DNA of 64,000 nucleotides from Paenibacillus aquistagni (GCF_900177815.1 NZ_FXAZ01000004.1:522153-586152); one strand, 5' to 3'. Shown: positions 43,676-52,860, numbered from the stretch's first letter. The notes: generated by a model from the sequence alone, not told the origin. Program-made: numbers and translations.

Positions 43676-43874
43676 GAGAAGAGCGTGGCAAGCAGCTCTT
43701 TGCCGAATGAATACTGGACTGAATTGCATGCAGTCGGGTTGACCACTTTCGCAGCTTACGGTTAACGGAATGGATGCCAAATGAAGCAAGTTGGAAGAAG
43801 GTTGGAATTTATTAGAGGTTGTCAAACGGGAGTCATTCCTTCTATAATCAATAACAATTCAATACGGATCACTG

Positions 43875-44095
43875 GATGAAGTTTGCGGGAGATAGACTTA
43901 GGTCTAGCCGAAGGGGATAAGCTCTCAGGCGCGTAAGGCAGATGCAGAATTTTGCAGCAGCCAACAAGCAGGACCGTAAATGGACAGGACTCTGGAGAGA
44001 CTCCTCACAAGGGAGCACCGAAGGGGCAATACGCAAGGCATGGCTGTCGTCCATGAATTGCGTGCAAACTCTCAGGTAAAAGGACAGAGATCGCA
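43875..44095 (+). promoter_or_regulatory. Tandem glycine riboswitch
   Basis: Two aptamers in series. The first has GCCGAAGGGGATAAGCTCTCAGGC (core at 43907-43930 area), the second CACCGAAGGGGCAATACGC and AACTCTCAGGTAAAAGGACAGAG (to about 44090). The order and short linker match the cooperative two-aptamer class. A terminator at 44171-44203 follows, upstream of the symporter gene, as the expression platform. Confidence 0.93.
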
Positions 44096-44170
44096 GGAAG
44101 CTTTTTTGAAATGTCATAAAACGTGAATCTGTTCACGTGCTATGATTGTTTTTCTGCATCAAATGTCCCC

Positions 44171-44203
44171 AGAGTCAAATCAATCTTGATTTGACTCTTT
44201 TTT
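44171..44203 (+). terminator. Glycine riboswitch terminator
   Basis: Perfect 13-bp stem AGAGTCAAATCAA / TTGATTTGACTCT with 2-nt gap and six Ts; probable expression platform. Confidence 0.85.
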
Positions 44204-44248
44204 ATTTGGTCGAAAGACACTGAATAAGAGACAAAGGGGAAATGGAAC

Positions 44249-45592
44249 ATGAAAGGATTGGAACAAGGATTACAAGCCGTAAATGCATGGGTATGGGGGC
44301 CACCGCTGCTGATCCTGCTCGTAGGTACGGGCATTCTGCTGACCGTTAGGCTTGGACTGCTGCAGGTGCTGCGACTGCCGCTCGCGCTAAGGCTGGTGTT
44401 TGGAGCGAAAAGTGAAGGTGAAGGCGATATCAGCAGCTTCGGGGCACTCGCTACGGCGCTGGCCGCCACCGTAGGAACGGGAAATATCGTCGGTGTAGCT
44501 ACGGCGATTCAGTTGGGCGGCCCTGGCGCTTTGTTCTGGATGTGGCTTGCCGCGTTCTTCGGCATGGCGACCAAATATGCCGAAGGCTTGCTTGCCGTAA
44601 AGTACCGGAGAGTGGACGAGACTGGACAGATCTCAGGTGGACCGATGTACTATATTGAACGCGGGCTTGGACGCCGCTTTAAGCCGCTTGCGATATTTTT
44701 CGCCTGCAGCGGAGTGCTGGTGGCACTGTTCGGCATCGGCACCTTCCCGCAGGTTAACGCTATTGTATCCTCCACAAAGGCAAGCCTAGGCATTCCATCT
44801 GTCGTTACGGCAGTCATACTAACACTGCTTACGGCATTGGTGACCCTTGGCGGCATCAAGAGCATTGCCAAAGTGACCACGAAGGTCGTGCCGTTTATGG
44901 CGCTTCTCTATATTGGCTGTGCCATTATCGTATTGTGCACCTTTGCTGATCAAGTCCCGCATGCTGTTAGCATGGTATTCACCAGCGCCTTTACACCTAC
45001 TGCGGCGCAAGGCGGCTTTCTCGGCGCAACCGTGATGCTTGCCATCCAAAGCGGTATCGCTAGGGGCGTATTCTCCAACGAGTCCGGCTTAGGAAGCGCG
45101 CCTATCGCAGCAGCGGCAGCCAAGACCAAATGGCCCGCTGAGCAGGGGCTCGTGTCGATGACAGGGACTTTTTTCGATACGATTATTATCTGCACACTGA
45201 CAGGACTCACACTAATCGTGACAGGAGCATGGAGCGGTGCGGAGAGCGGGGCTGCCATGACACAGGCTGCTTTTGACTCTGCCATTCCTTATGGTTCCTT
45301 GCTGCTCACTATTTGCTTGATCCTATTTGCTTTTACCACCATTCTGGGATGGAATTATTACGGTGAGCGCTGCTTGGAGTACCTATTTGGCGTGAAGGCG
45401 ATTATGCCATATCGGATGCTGTTTCTTGTCTTTATTGCGGGTGGAGCGTTCTTGAAGCTCGAAGTGATCTGGATTCTGTCGGATATCGTGAATGGCCTGA
45501 TGGCATTTCCGAATCTGATCGCTTTGGTCGGATTATCGAGTGTCGTCGCTATAGAAACGAAGCGCTATTTTACACATCTTAAACAAATATAA
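44249..45592 (+). CDS. Alanine/glycine:cation symporter (AGCS)
   Basis: 447-aa membrane protein of the sodium:alanine symporter family, about 10-11 membrane helices. Family signatures: TALAATVGTGNIVGVATAI near residue 75, GPGALFWMWLAAFFGMATKYAEGLLAVKYR, and SGIARGVFSNESGLGSAPIAAAAAKT near residue 270. The glycine riboswitch in front marks glycine as the regulated ligand and likely substrate. Whether it imports for catabolism or exports excess depends on the switch direction; in relatives glycine usually turns these leaders on. Confidence 0.93.
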   Translation: MKGLEQGLQAVNAWVWGPPLLILLVGTGILLTVRLGLLQVLRLPLALRLVFGAKSEGEGDISSFGALATALAATVGTGNIVGVATAIQLGGPGALFWMWLAAFFGMATKYAEGLLAVKYRRVDETGQISGGPMYYIERGLGRRFKPLAIFFACSGVLVALFGIGTFPQVNAIVSSTKASLGIPSVVTAVILTLLTALVTLGGIKSIAKVTTKVVPFMALLYIGCAIIVLCTFADQVPHAVSMVFTSAFTPTAAQGGFLGATVMLAIQSGIARGVFSNESGLGSAPIAAAAAKTKWPAEQGLVSMTGTFFDTIIICTLTGLTLIVTGAWSGAESGAAMTQAAFDSAIPYGSLLLTICLILFAFTTILGWNYYGERCLEYLFGVKAIMPYRMLFLVFIAGGAFLKLEVIWILSDIVNGLMAFPNLIALVGLSSVVAIETKRYFTHLKQI

Positions 45593-45597
45593 ACAGC

Positions 45598-45640
45598 AAA
45601 AGAGCTTAGTCGCTTGATAAGGCGCTAAGCTCTTTCATTT
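45598..45640. terminator. Terminator between convergent symporter and efflux genes
   Basis: AAAGAGCTTAG / CTAAGCTCTTT with inner CGC/GCG pairing, flanked by A- and T-rich ends. Confidence 0.8.
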
Positions 45641-45710
45641 TATCGTCGTGTCTTATTAAAAATTGATTCCATATTGTGATGCACGCTGCACGAAAACATA
45701 ATCTGATAAA

Positions 45711-47282
45711 TTATTTCGCATGCGCGCTGCTTGCTGGCGTTCCTGCACGCTTGCGCACTTGATGAACAATGATCACCGTGATCAGCATAATAGCGGCCAC
45801 AACAGCAGCGGCATAGAACAAGCCATCGAATCCGATACCAGATGCATCATGCACGGTTTTAAGGAGAAGCTCCTTCACTTCCTTGGATGGGATCTGCTCA
45901 ATCATAGACATCAGGGTTGTCATATCCTCGTCTTTGGGAAGCTGTGCCATCCCTCCTTGGGATAAGTCTACTCCAGCTTCAGCAGCATTTCGCTGCAGCA
46001 CCTCACCGAACTGAGCAAATCCTCTTGTCAAAAAGCTTGCGTAGATGGTAGGCGCAATCGTCATGCCCATCTGCCGAATAAGCGAAACCCCTGCCAGTGC
46101 GACCCCTTTATTGCCTTGAATATGCTCTGTCGCAATCATGTTGATTGGGGCACCAATCAATGTGCCGAAGCCTATGCCGACGAAGATGCTGGCAATAGCC
46201 ATTTGCCATGTATGCTCTACCCACAGCGGGAACAAGACATAGCCGATCATCGCAATGATGCTGGCGGCGAACATGGTGAAGGTGGGCCCTTTTTTATCAA
46301 TCACGATCCCGCCCATTGCAGCACCGATCCCAGCAGCCAAGGCCAGCGGCGTAAACCAGTAGCCAGACATGGAGCTCGCGACGCCCAAGTACTGCTCGAC
46401 GTAGCTTGGAATGAAGATGACAGAAGCAAGAATGCCTCCAGACAAGAGGGCCAGCACAAGCGACCAGCGGTAGGTTGGCGTCTTCAGCATGCTGATCGGA
46501 AGCACAGGCTCGGTTCCTTTAGTCTCCACTCTTTTTTCAAGAAAGAAGAACAGGACATACATCGCGATCCCTACAAGCACAAACGTCAGGAAGGATGCTG
46601 ATGTCAAGACATCTTTGAAGGAGGTTCCCTTCAATTGGGTCAAGCCATACATAAGCGACAGGCTTGCGCCGCTGAGTACGAGGATGCCAGCTATATCGAG
46701 TCTTGAAGTAGAGCGCACCTCTTGCTTCTCCAGCGACTTCGAACCCAGGATGAGCAGCAGAATAGCGATCGGAATATTAATCAGGAACAGCCAATGCCAA
46801 GAGCCAGTAACAGATAGAATCAAGGAGCCGATATTCGGACCCAGCACAGATGCGATGCCGTTCATTCCGCCAAGCATGCCGAGCGCACGACCCTGACGCT
46901 CTTTGGGGAAGGTATCGAGAATATAGGAGCTGGCGAGAATAAAGATCCCGCCGCCTCCAAGTGCCTGAAAGAAGCGCGCAATCAGCAAAAAGGTAAAGGT
47001 AGGGCTAAGCGCAACGAGCAGTGAACCGATGCCGAACAAAGAAATTTCAATTAAGAATAAGGCTCTGCGGCCATAACGATCAGACAGTTTGCCGACAATA
47101 GGCACGCTAATCGTAAGTCCAAGCGTATAGATGGTAATAATCCATGCTCCCCACGAAGGCGACACCTCAAACGAATGGATGAGAGTGGTCAGCGATGAGG
47201 TAATAATCCCATTGTCCAGTGCCCCCATAAATACACCGATCATGAGGGTCATCATGGTAAGACGAACTTTGCTGTTCATCAT
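45711..47282 (-). CDS. MFS drug efflux transporter, DHA2 (14-TM) family
   Basis: 523-aa proton-driven multidrug exporter of the EmrB/QacA type. Motif A is GKLSDRYGRRALFL after helix 2, motif C lies in helix 5 (GGMNGIASVLGPNIGSLI, including the GP..G pattern), and D1-like acidic residue appears in helix 1 (GALDNGIITSSL). 14 membrane spans by hydropathy. AGGAGG precedes ATG. Divergent from the PadR regulator, with two TAGTCA-N4-TGACTA palindromes between them, so the pump is most probably derepressed by its substrate. Confidence 0.93.
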   Translation of the reverse strand: MMNSKVRLTMMTLMIGVFMGALDNGIITSSLTTLIHSFEVSPSWGAWIITIYTLGLTISVPIVGKLSDRYGRRALFLIEISLFGIGSLLVALSPTFTFLLIARFFQALGGGGIFILASSYILDTFPKERQGRALGMLGGMNGIASVLGPNIGSLILSVTGSWHWLFLINIPIAILLLILGSKSLEKQEVRSTSRLDIAGILVLSGASLSLMYGLTQLKGTSFKDVLTSASFLTFVLVGIAMYVLFFFLEKRVETKGTEPVLPISMLKTPTYRWSLVLALLSGGILASVIFIPSYVEQYLGVASSMSGYWFTPLALAAGIGAAMGGIVIDKKGPTFTMFAASIIAMIGYVLFPLWVEHTWQMAIASIFVGIGFGTLIGAPINMIATEHIQGNKGVALAGVSLIRQMGMTIAPTIYASFLTRGFAQFGEVLQRNAAEAGVDLSQGGMAQLPKDEDMTTLMSMIEQIPSKEVKELLLKTVHDASGIGFDGLFYAAAVVAAIMLITVIIVHQVRKRAGTPASSAHAK

Positions 47283-47365
47283 GATTCCTCCTTACTGTTT
47301 CTGCAGCCATATAGGTACAAGAAAAAGCAACATGTATAGAACAATATTAACTAGTCACAAAAGAA

Positions 47366-47381
47366 TAGTCACGCATGACTA
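47366..47381. promoter_or_regulatory. PadR operator 1 (TAGTCACGCATGACTA)
   Basis: Perfect 6-bp arms around 4 bp. Lies in the promoter-side of the efflux gene. Confidence 0.75.
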
Positions 47382-47411
47382 AATTGTTTACGCCTAAAAA
47401 TATATCTCCTT

Positions 47412-47440
47412 TTGATCTTATAGTCAAGTGTGACTATAAT
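47412..47440 (+). promoter_or_regulatory. Promoter of the PadR gene, overlapped by operator 2
   Basis: TTGATC, 17-bp spacer, TATAAT. The second palindrome TAGTCAAGTGTGACTA (47421-47436) covers the spacer and first bases of the -10, an arrangement for autorepression. Confidence 0.8.
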
Positions 47441-47460
47441 GAGGGTAGGAGGTGACATCC

Positions 47461-48000
47461 ATGATGGACGAGCGTGAGCTGCTGGTACTTGGCTTGTTAA
47501 TGGTTCAGAGTCAGCACGGTTACCAGATCAACGACTTTATTGAGAAAAATATGGGCCGGGTGTCGGATATGAAAAAAGCGACGGCTTATTCTCTATTAAA
47601 GCGATTGGACAAGGCGGGGTATGTTGCGGTTACGGTTGAGCAGGAAGGCAATCGACCGCCGCGTCAGGTGTATGCCATTACAGCCGAAGGGGAAGCTCAT
47701 TTTCTAGCACTGCTTAGAAAGAGCCTGGGAGCGATGGAGAACTTGACACCGCAGGGGGATATCAGCATCATGTTCATGGATCATCTGCCTGTGGACGAAG
47801 TCATTTCTCAACTGGAGAAGCGGCTTAGCAAGGTAAAGGATTATATTGAAACGTTGCGGACCGTGCCGCCTCATTGTCATAATGTCGGTATTGATCTATC
47901 GATCAAGCATCGGATTACGCTCTTGGAATGCGACGAACGTTGGCTGAACGAGACGATTGCCGCGCTCCAGGACGGCACCATTCGCTTTGATGGCCAATAG
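47461..48000 (+). CDS. PadR-family transcriptional regulator
   Basis: 179-aa winged-helix repressor. PadR N-terminal pattern: LLVLGLLMVQSQHGYQINDFIE, then MKKATAYSLLKRLDKAGYV and VYAITAEGEAHFL for the wing, followed by a C-terminal dimerisation helix region (LPVDEVISQLEKRLSKVKDYIETL). ATG at 47461 follows AGGAGG by eight bases; an in-frame GTG three codons earlier overlaps that site. It controls the divergent DHA2 pump, as PadR proteins such as LmrR do; ligand unknown. Confidence 0.9.
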   Translation: MMDERELLVLGLLMVQSQHGYQINDFIEKNMGRVSDMKKATAYSLLKRLDKAGYVAVTVEQEGNRPPRQVYAITAEGEAHFLALLRKSLGAMENLTPQGDISIMFMDHLPVDEVISQLEKRLSKVKDYIETLRTVPPHCHNVGIDLSIKHRITLLECDERWLNETIAALQDGTIRFDGQ

Positions 48001-48004
48001 ATAT

Positions 48005-48040
48005 TGGGGGAAGCTTGCTTGGCAGCTCCCTTTTTTGATC
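48005..48040 (+). terminator. Terminator of the PadR gene
   Basis: GGGGAAGCTTGC..GGCAGCTCCC stem and six Ts. Confidence 0.7.
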
Positions 48041-48231
48041 TTGCGAGGAATAAGGACGCTTTGAGGTTCTTGAAGAACAGAAGTGTCTTTTGGCATGGGC
48101 TTGAACTTTAGAACTTGAAATCGGCATTGTTCTTCATCAGAAGTATTGTATTCCGACATCGTTTCGTATATAGTTAAACTAACTTTTAGTAATAAGCTTT
48201 CTGTACTCTACTTGATATGAGGTGAAATGAA

Positions 48232-48450
48232 GTGCCACGGATTCGCAAGGGCCATGTGCTAAGATATGACGATGGGCAATTTTTTATAGAAGCAGCGCCA
48301 TTTGTCACAGCTAATCTTGATGAAGCGGAATTATACTTTAAGTACTTCGATCTGATGGAGGCGCAGACAAGAGCGCTACAAGCGACTGGCAAGTCCGTGC
48401 AGATTACAGCAGTGCGCTTTACGATCACAGATATCGAAGTAGGGCAGTAG
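48232..48450 (+). CDS. Small hypothetical protein
   Basis: 72 aa, GTG start preceded by GATATGAGGTG. Soluble, begins MPRIRKGHVLRYDDGQFFIEAAPFV. I do not recognise the family, but base and codon use match the chromosome and the frame has a clear ribosome site. Monocistronic, upstream of the FMN riboswitch. Confidence 0.6.
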   Translation: MPRIRKGHVLRYDDGQFFIEAAPFVTANLDEAELYFKYFDLMEAQTRALQATGKSVQITAVRFTITDIEVGQ

Positions 48451-48499
48451 CCAAGAGCATCATTTCAAGACGACGATATAACAATAACAATAAGAATAA

Positions 48500-48645
48500 G
48501 GATCTTCGGGGCAAGGTGAAATTCCTGACCGGCGGTGACGCATTCTAATTATGCGAAGCCCGCGACTCTCTGCTGCATGATGCTGCAGGGACTGACTTGG
48601 TGCAATTCCAAGGCCGACGGTATAGTCCGGATGGTAGAAGATCAT
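48500..48645 (+). promoter_or_regulatory. FMN riboswitch (RFN element)
   Basis: All conserved blocks are present in order: GATCTTCGGGGCAAGGTGAAATTC, CTGACCGGCGGTGACGC, GCCCGCGA, TGACTTGGTGCAATTCCAAG, GCCGACGGTATAGTCCGGAT and closing GTAGAAGATC. The P1 stem pairs GATCTTC with GAAGATC. A terminator at 48694-48732 follows, then the EamA gene. Confidence 0.97.
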
Positions 48646-48693
48646 CATTTAGGCATATTGATCAGACACTTGATCAATAGGTTTATTTGAGAT

Positions 48694-48732
48694 GCCCCGT
48701 CCAGCGTATATTCGCTTGTGGCGGGGCTTTTT
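48694..48732 (+). terminator. FMN riboswitch terminator
   Basis: GCCCCG / CGGGGC with inner AGCG..CGCT stem and five Ts; lies between aptamer and gene, so FMN binding should switch transcription off. Confidence 0.85.
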
Positions 48733-48771
48733 GCCGTATGGTCCTGTATTCGCAAGAAGGGGTTAAGAATC

Positions 48772-49719
48772 ATGAGTAATCACACAGAAGCTTCAATGTC
48801 AAAAAGCAGATCAAGCCATTCGGGATTCTGGCTTGTTGTTATCGGAGCAGCGCTTTGGGGGGTAGACCCGCTGTTTCGGGTGCTCCTGCTGGATACGTTC
48901 ACGAGCAGCCAGATTGTGCTGCTGGAGCATATTATCATCATGGCGATCGCCTTGCCGGTGCTGTGGCGCAATCGACATGAGCTTCAGGGGCTGAAGCTCC
49001 GCCATATTGGCGCGCTGCTCTTTATCTCCTGGGGCGGCTCAGCGCTTGCGACGATCCTTTTTACTCAAGGGCTTGCTGGCGGGAACTTGAATGCCGTATT
49101 GCTGCTGCAGAAGCTGCAGCCGATCTTTGCAATCATCTTAGCTAGAATTATTTTGCGCGAGCAATTGCCAAAGCACTTTGGCTTTTGGTTTGTGCTTGCC
49201 TTGTTTGGCACTTATTTGCTCACATTCGGCTGGTCGCTGCCGTTTGCGGAGGTGAATGAATTCATTCAGATCAGCAGTCTGCTCTCCATTGGCGCCGCAG
49301 TTCTGTGGGGCGGCTCTACCGTAATGGGCAGCTATATGCTGAAGACGATGAAATATGAGACCGTGACTTCCCTGCGATTCGTGCTGGCCTTGCCTCTTCT
49401 GCTTGGACTTACGATCTGGGAAGGGGATGCATGGAGCTTGCCTGCTTCAACAGGACAAAGTGCCCTTGTTATCTTGAATCTGGTGCTTCAAGCGCTGCTG
49501 CCGGGCCTTCTAAGCCTGCTGTTCTATTACAAAGGGCTGAGTACAACGAAAGCCTCCTATGCGACGCTTGCTGAGCTTAGCTTCCCGATGGTCGGCGTTA
49601 TCGTGAACTGGGTGGCGTTCCAACAGATTGCGACTCTGACACAGATTATGGGCTTTGTATTCATCTGGTTTACACTGTTTATGATCTCCCGTCAGAAGGA
49701 AGATGTGCTGGCGGCCTAA
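48772..49719 (+). CDS. EamA/DMT-family transporter under FMN control
   Basis: 315-aa membrane protein with ten predicted helices in two EamA halves (GAALWGVDPLFRVLLLDTF in helix 1-2; ALFGTYLLTFGWSLPF; second half SIGAAVLWGGSTVMGSYML). ATG at 48772 follows AGAAGGGG. It stands alone behind an FMN riboswitch. Known riboflavin transporters include RibN of the DMT superfamily, so a riboflavin or roseoflavin carrier is the best inference; Firmicutes usually use RibU or RfuA-D, which makes this assignment notable but unproved. Confidence 0.87.
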   Translation: MSNHTEASMSKSRSSHSGFWLVVIGAALWGVDPLFRVLLLDTFTSSQIVLLEHIIIMAIALPVLWRNRHELQGLKLRHIGALLFISWGGSALATILFTQGLAGGNLNAVLLLQKLQPIFAIILARIILREQLPKHFGFWFVLALFGTYLLTFGWSLPFAEVNEFIQISSLLSIGAAVLWGGSTVMGSYMLKTMKYETVTSLRFVLALPLLLGLTIWEGDAWSLPASTGQSALVILNLVLQALLPGLLSLLFYYKGLSTTKASYATLAELSFPMVGVIVNWVAFQQIATLTQIMGFVFIWFTLFMISRQKEDVLAA

Positions 49720-50024
49720 CTCCATATGCCTTACATGCAAGATGGCCTTCGCTTCGTTTGGGGAAGGCTGTCTTTTTTTATCTCAACACCACTCCTGCTT
49801 GGATTAATATGATGCGAGAAGGTCGAGCACTCGACGTCAATTGAATGAGAAGAAGAGACAGAACAAATTGGACCAATGCATCAAGATGCCAATATAGGTC
49901 TAAAGAAAGAGAGATAATTCACAGGTTTGGTGTGATGTAGATCATAATGACTAGGTTATACACGCATTATTCGCTAATAACGAACATTCAAATTAAAGAA
50001 AGCGTGTATTATTCGTAATTAGGG
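49720..50024. other. Spacer, no gene
   Basis: A hairpin AGATGGCCTTCGC..GGGGAAGGCTGTCTTTTTTT (about 49740-49777) closes the EamA transcript. The remainder is plain spacer before the purine promoter. Confidence 0.55.
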
Positions 50025-50053
50025 TTGACAAAATTCGACCTGATCCATACAAT
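50025..50053 (+). promoter_or_regulatory. Sigma-A promoter of the purine permease leader
   Basis: TTGACA (50025-50030), 17-bp spacer, TACAAT (50048-50053), about 25 bp upstream of the aptamer. Confidence 0.8.
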
Positions 50054-50078
50054 AAAGAAGCACAACAAAAACGATTTG

Positions 50079-50149
50079 CTTTTCGTATAATCCCGAGAAT
50101 CGGCTTGGGAGTCTCTACGAGGTCACCGTAATGACCTGGCTACGAGAAG
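50079..50149 (+). promoter_or_regulatory. Purine (guanine-class) riboswitch
   Basis: P1 pairs CTTTTCGTA with TACGAGAAG; conserved core TATAATCCCGAGAATCGGCTTGGGAGTCTCTACGAGGTCACCGTAATGACCTGGCTACG. The specificity base before TACG is C (GGCTACG), as in guanine/hypoxanthine-binding members rather than adenine (U). Confidence 0.93.
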
Positions 50150-50234
50150 ATCATTGGACTTGATTGTTGAAGTGACAAGCCTTCTATTTGTGAGGAAGCT
50201 GTTATTTTGATGAGCGAAGCCTTGATCTGGTGAG

Positions 50235-50265
50235 TAGCCCGGAATGAATCCAGGGCTATTTTTTT
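50235..50265 (+). terminator. Purine riboswitch terminator
   Basis: TAGCCC / GGGCTA stem and seven Ts just before the permease gene; off-switch platform. Confidence 0.8.
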
Positions 50266-50313
50266 GTTGTCAGAACTCATAAAAATGATTCTCATGAGGA
50301 GGATGTTGTATTC

Positions 50314-51726
50314 ATGAATCGCTTCTTCAAAATCAAGGAGCACGGGTCAACGATCAGAACGGAAATTATGGCTGGTATCACCACGTTCATGACGATGGCT
50401 TACATCTTGGCAGTCAACCCAGATACACTAACAGCCTTCGGCAAGACAGGAATGGAATGGTATCCTGTATTCTTGGCTACTGCAATCGCTGCAGGGGTAT
50501 TCACCATTGCAATGGGCATCTTCGTTAACTTCCCAGTTGCAGTTGCACCAGGGATGGGGCTTAACGCTTACTTTGCAACTGTCGTGATCTCGACAGCCGC
50601 AACAGGTAACCCGGTGACATGGCAGATGGCATTAACCGCCGTATTTATTTCCGGACTTATTTTCCTCTTACTTACGATTACGAATATACGACAAATGTTG
50701 ATTGATGCAATCCCAGACGGATTGAAGCATGCAATCACGGTCGGTATTGGTTTGTTTATAGCGATTGTAGGCCTGAAGAACAGCGGCCTGTTGTCTGTAT
50801 CGGTAGAGACATTGAACGATGTCAAAGCAGGCACATTTACATCCTTGCTCGGATTCGAATCCGTCTTCGGCATGGGCAGCTTCACAGAACCAGGTGTTCT
50901 TCTTACGATCATAGGCTTGGCTCTGATCTCGGTGCTAATGGTGCTTCGCGTTAAGGGAGCGATCCTGTTCGGTATCCTGGGCACAACTTTGATCGGGATT
51001 CCAATGAAAGTTGTGGACTTCGGGACCATCGGTGCGGTATCAGAAAAGGCGCCATGGATTCCTGATTTTACGCAATTGAACTTCTTTGAGTTCGACTTTG
51101 CAGGTATTATGGGTGTTGGTATTGTATCCATTATCCTAACCTTCACCTTCGTGGAATTGTTCGATACTTTCGGCACATTGGTAGGTACAGCAACTCGCGC
51201 TGGCTACATGAAGAACCCTGTAGAGGGCAAGAAGCGCATAGGTAAAGCGATGCTGGTTGACTCTGTAGCCGTAAGCGGCGGTGCAATGCTTGGTACTTCC
51301 ACGGTAACAGCATTTGTTGAAAGTACAGCAGGTGTTGCTGAAGGCGGACGCACAGGTCTTACGGCCGTTACAACAGGGGTATGCTTCCTGCTTGCACTGT
51401 TCTTGGCTCCAGTGGTTGCCTTGATTCCAAGCGCAGCGACTTCCGCAGCATTGATTATCGTAGGTGTGCTGATGATGCAATCTGTTAGCGAGATTGACTT
51501 CAAGGATCTGGTCATCGGAATTCCAGCATTTATGACAGTTACGTTCATGCCGTTCACATACAGCATTGCAAATGGTATTTCCTTCGGTATTCTGGCATAT
51601 GTATTGCTTGCCTTCATCTCCAACACGTTTACGAAGTCGGAGCAGAAGTACAAGATTCACTGGCTGATGTGGATTCTGTTCGTGCTCGTGCTTGCACGTT
51701 ATGTGATGATGGGTGGCGGACATTAA
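50314..51726 (+). CDS. Guanine/hypoxanthine permease, AzgA-type NCS2
   Basis: 470-aa purine:proton symporter with about 12-14 membrane segments. Signatures: AGITTFMTMAYILAVNPDTL at the start, APGMGLNAYFATVV, and FVELFDTFGTLVGTATRAGYM around residue 280 in the substrate domain. Family matches PbuG/PbuO. GAGGAGG precedes ATG by 11 bases. The guanine riboswitch in front supports a purine-base importer shut off when guanine is plentiful. Confidence 0.95.
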   Translation: MNRFFKIKEHGSTIRTEIMAGITTFMTMAYILAVNPDTLTAFGKTGMEWYPVFLATAIAAGVFTIAMGIFVNFPVAVAPGMGLNAYFATVVISTAATGNPVTWQMALTAVFISGLIFLLLTITNIRQMLIDAIPDGLKHAITVGIGLFIAIVGLKNSGLLSVSVETLNDVKAGTFTSLLGFESVFGMGSFTEPGVLLTIIGLALISVLMVLRVKGAILFGILGTTLIGIPMKVVDFGTIGAVSEKAPWIPDFTQLNFFEFDFAGIMGVGIVSIILTFTFVELFDTFGTLVGTATRAGYMKNPVEGKKRIGKAMLVDSVAVSGGAMLGTSTVTAFVESTAGVAEGGRTGLTAVTTGVCFLLALFLAPVVALIPSAATSAALIIVGVLMMQSVSEIDFKDLVIGIPAFMTVTFMPFTYSIANGISFGILAYVLLAFISNTFTKSEQKYKIHWLMWILFVLVLARYVMMGGGH

Positions 51727-51730
51727 TTCA

Positions 51731-51757
51731 AGTTGTTCGACTGAACGATCTTTTTTA
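51731..51757 (+). terminator. Terminator of the purine permease
   Basis: AGTTGTTC / GAACGATCT stem with 4-nt loop and TTTTTT. Confidence 0.65.
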
Positions 51758-51776
51758 CCTTAGTCAATAAACAAAT

Positions 51777-51828
51777 GACCTAAGAGAAGAACACTTTGCA
51801 TAAAAGTGACGTTCTCTTGGGTCTTTTT
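51777..51828. terminator. Bidirectional terminator
   Basis: Long stem GACCTAAGAGAA..ACACTTT / AAAGTG..TTCTCTTGGGTC with T-run; also ends the leftward LacI gene at 51844. Confidence 0.8.
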
Positions 51829-51843
51829 TGTTTCCTCTACACA

Positions 51844-52860
51844 TTAAGCCTTCAAGGACTGCACGGTTTCATTTTCAATCAGCTTCGGCAGCAGGCAAAT
51901 TTCCTTTACAGGAAGCTCTTCATTCCCGACTTGGGCAAATAACACCTCGAAGGCCGTATTGCCTAGCTCCGTAATATTCTGCTCGATTGAGGTAAGCTTA
52001 ATATCACTTAAGAACGGAGCGATCGTATTGTCATAGCTGACAATCGAATAATCCTCAGGAATGGAGTAGCCTCCTTCATAGAGCTTGCGGAACACCCCCA
52101 GCGTCATCATATCATTGCATACAAAAAAAGCAGAAATATCGGTTGCTAACAGCTGCTCTGCCGCATGGTATCCGCTATGGATGCGATAATCCCCTTCGAC
52201 GATGTATTCATCTCGAATCTCACACCCATATTCCTGCATCGCTTTCATATAGCCATCTAGTCGGTAATCGCGGCTTTGACTGGACAGCTTGTTGGCAATG
52301 CAGCCAATTCGCTGATGGCCGTGCTCGATCAGATGCCTCACAGCAAGATAAGCGCCTGTTTCATGATTGAAAAATACCTTGTTGCAATCAAATTCAGGAT
52401 ACACCCTGTCCACCATAACGTACGGAATGCTAAGCTTGGACAACCGCTCCATCATGGGTTTCACATATTGATAGGATTCCGTGCTTACAATCAGGAATAA
52501 TCCATCCACATCTCTAGCGAGCAGTAGATCGATCATCTCCAGATCCTCCGCATACTTATCATCCGTATTCGTAATGATGAGCGCGTATCCATGCTGGCGG
52601 CAGTTGGCTTCAAGGCGCTTGGCAAATGAAGAGAAGAAGATATTTTCAATATCCGGCAAAATAAGGCCGAACGTATTAGTTTTTTTCGTAACGAGGCTTC
52701 TTGCAATCTGATTGGCGGTATAGTTGTACTTTTTCGCGATGCTGCGAATAAGCTCTTTCTTTTCCTCGGATACACGACAAGGCTTATTATTCAATACACG
52801 TGATACGGCGCTCAACGACAGATTCGCCTCACGTGCAATGTCTTTAATCGTTACTTTCAT
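51844..52860 (-). CDS. LacI-family regulator of the nucleoside operon
   Basis: 338 aa. HTH IAREANLSLSAVSRVLNNKP, then sensor domain with KTNTFGLILPDIENIFFSSF, GHQRIGCIANK, FVCNDMMTLGVFRKL and YSIVSYDN. RbsR-like pattern, fitting ribose or nucleoside control. Separated from the transporter by a strong minus-strand terminator, so it has its own promoter although it is the last gene of the cluster. The probable operator is TAAAACGTTTTA at 56879-56890 before the operon. Ligand inferred only. Confidence 0.9.
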   Translation of the reverse strand: MKVTIKDIAREANLSLSAVSRVLNNKPCRVSEEKKELIRSIAKKYNYTANQIARSLVTKKTNTFGLILPDIENIFFSSFAKRLEANCRQHGYALIITNTDDKYAEDLEMIDLLLARDVDGLFLIVSTESYQYVKPMMERLSKLSIPYVMVDRVYPEFDCNKVFFNHETGAYLAVRHLIEHGHQRIGCIANKLSSQSRDYRLDGYMKAMQEYGCEIRDEYIVEGDYRIHSGYHAAEQLLATDISAFFVCNDMMTLGVFRKLYEGGYSIPEDYSIVSYDNTIAPFLSDIKLTSIEQNITELGNTAFEVLFAQVGNEELPVKEICLLPKLIENETVQSLKA

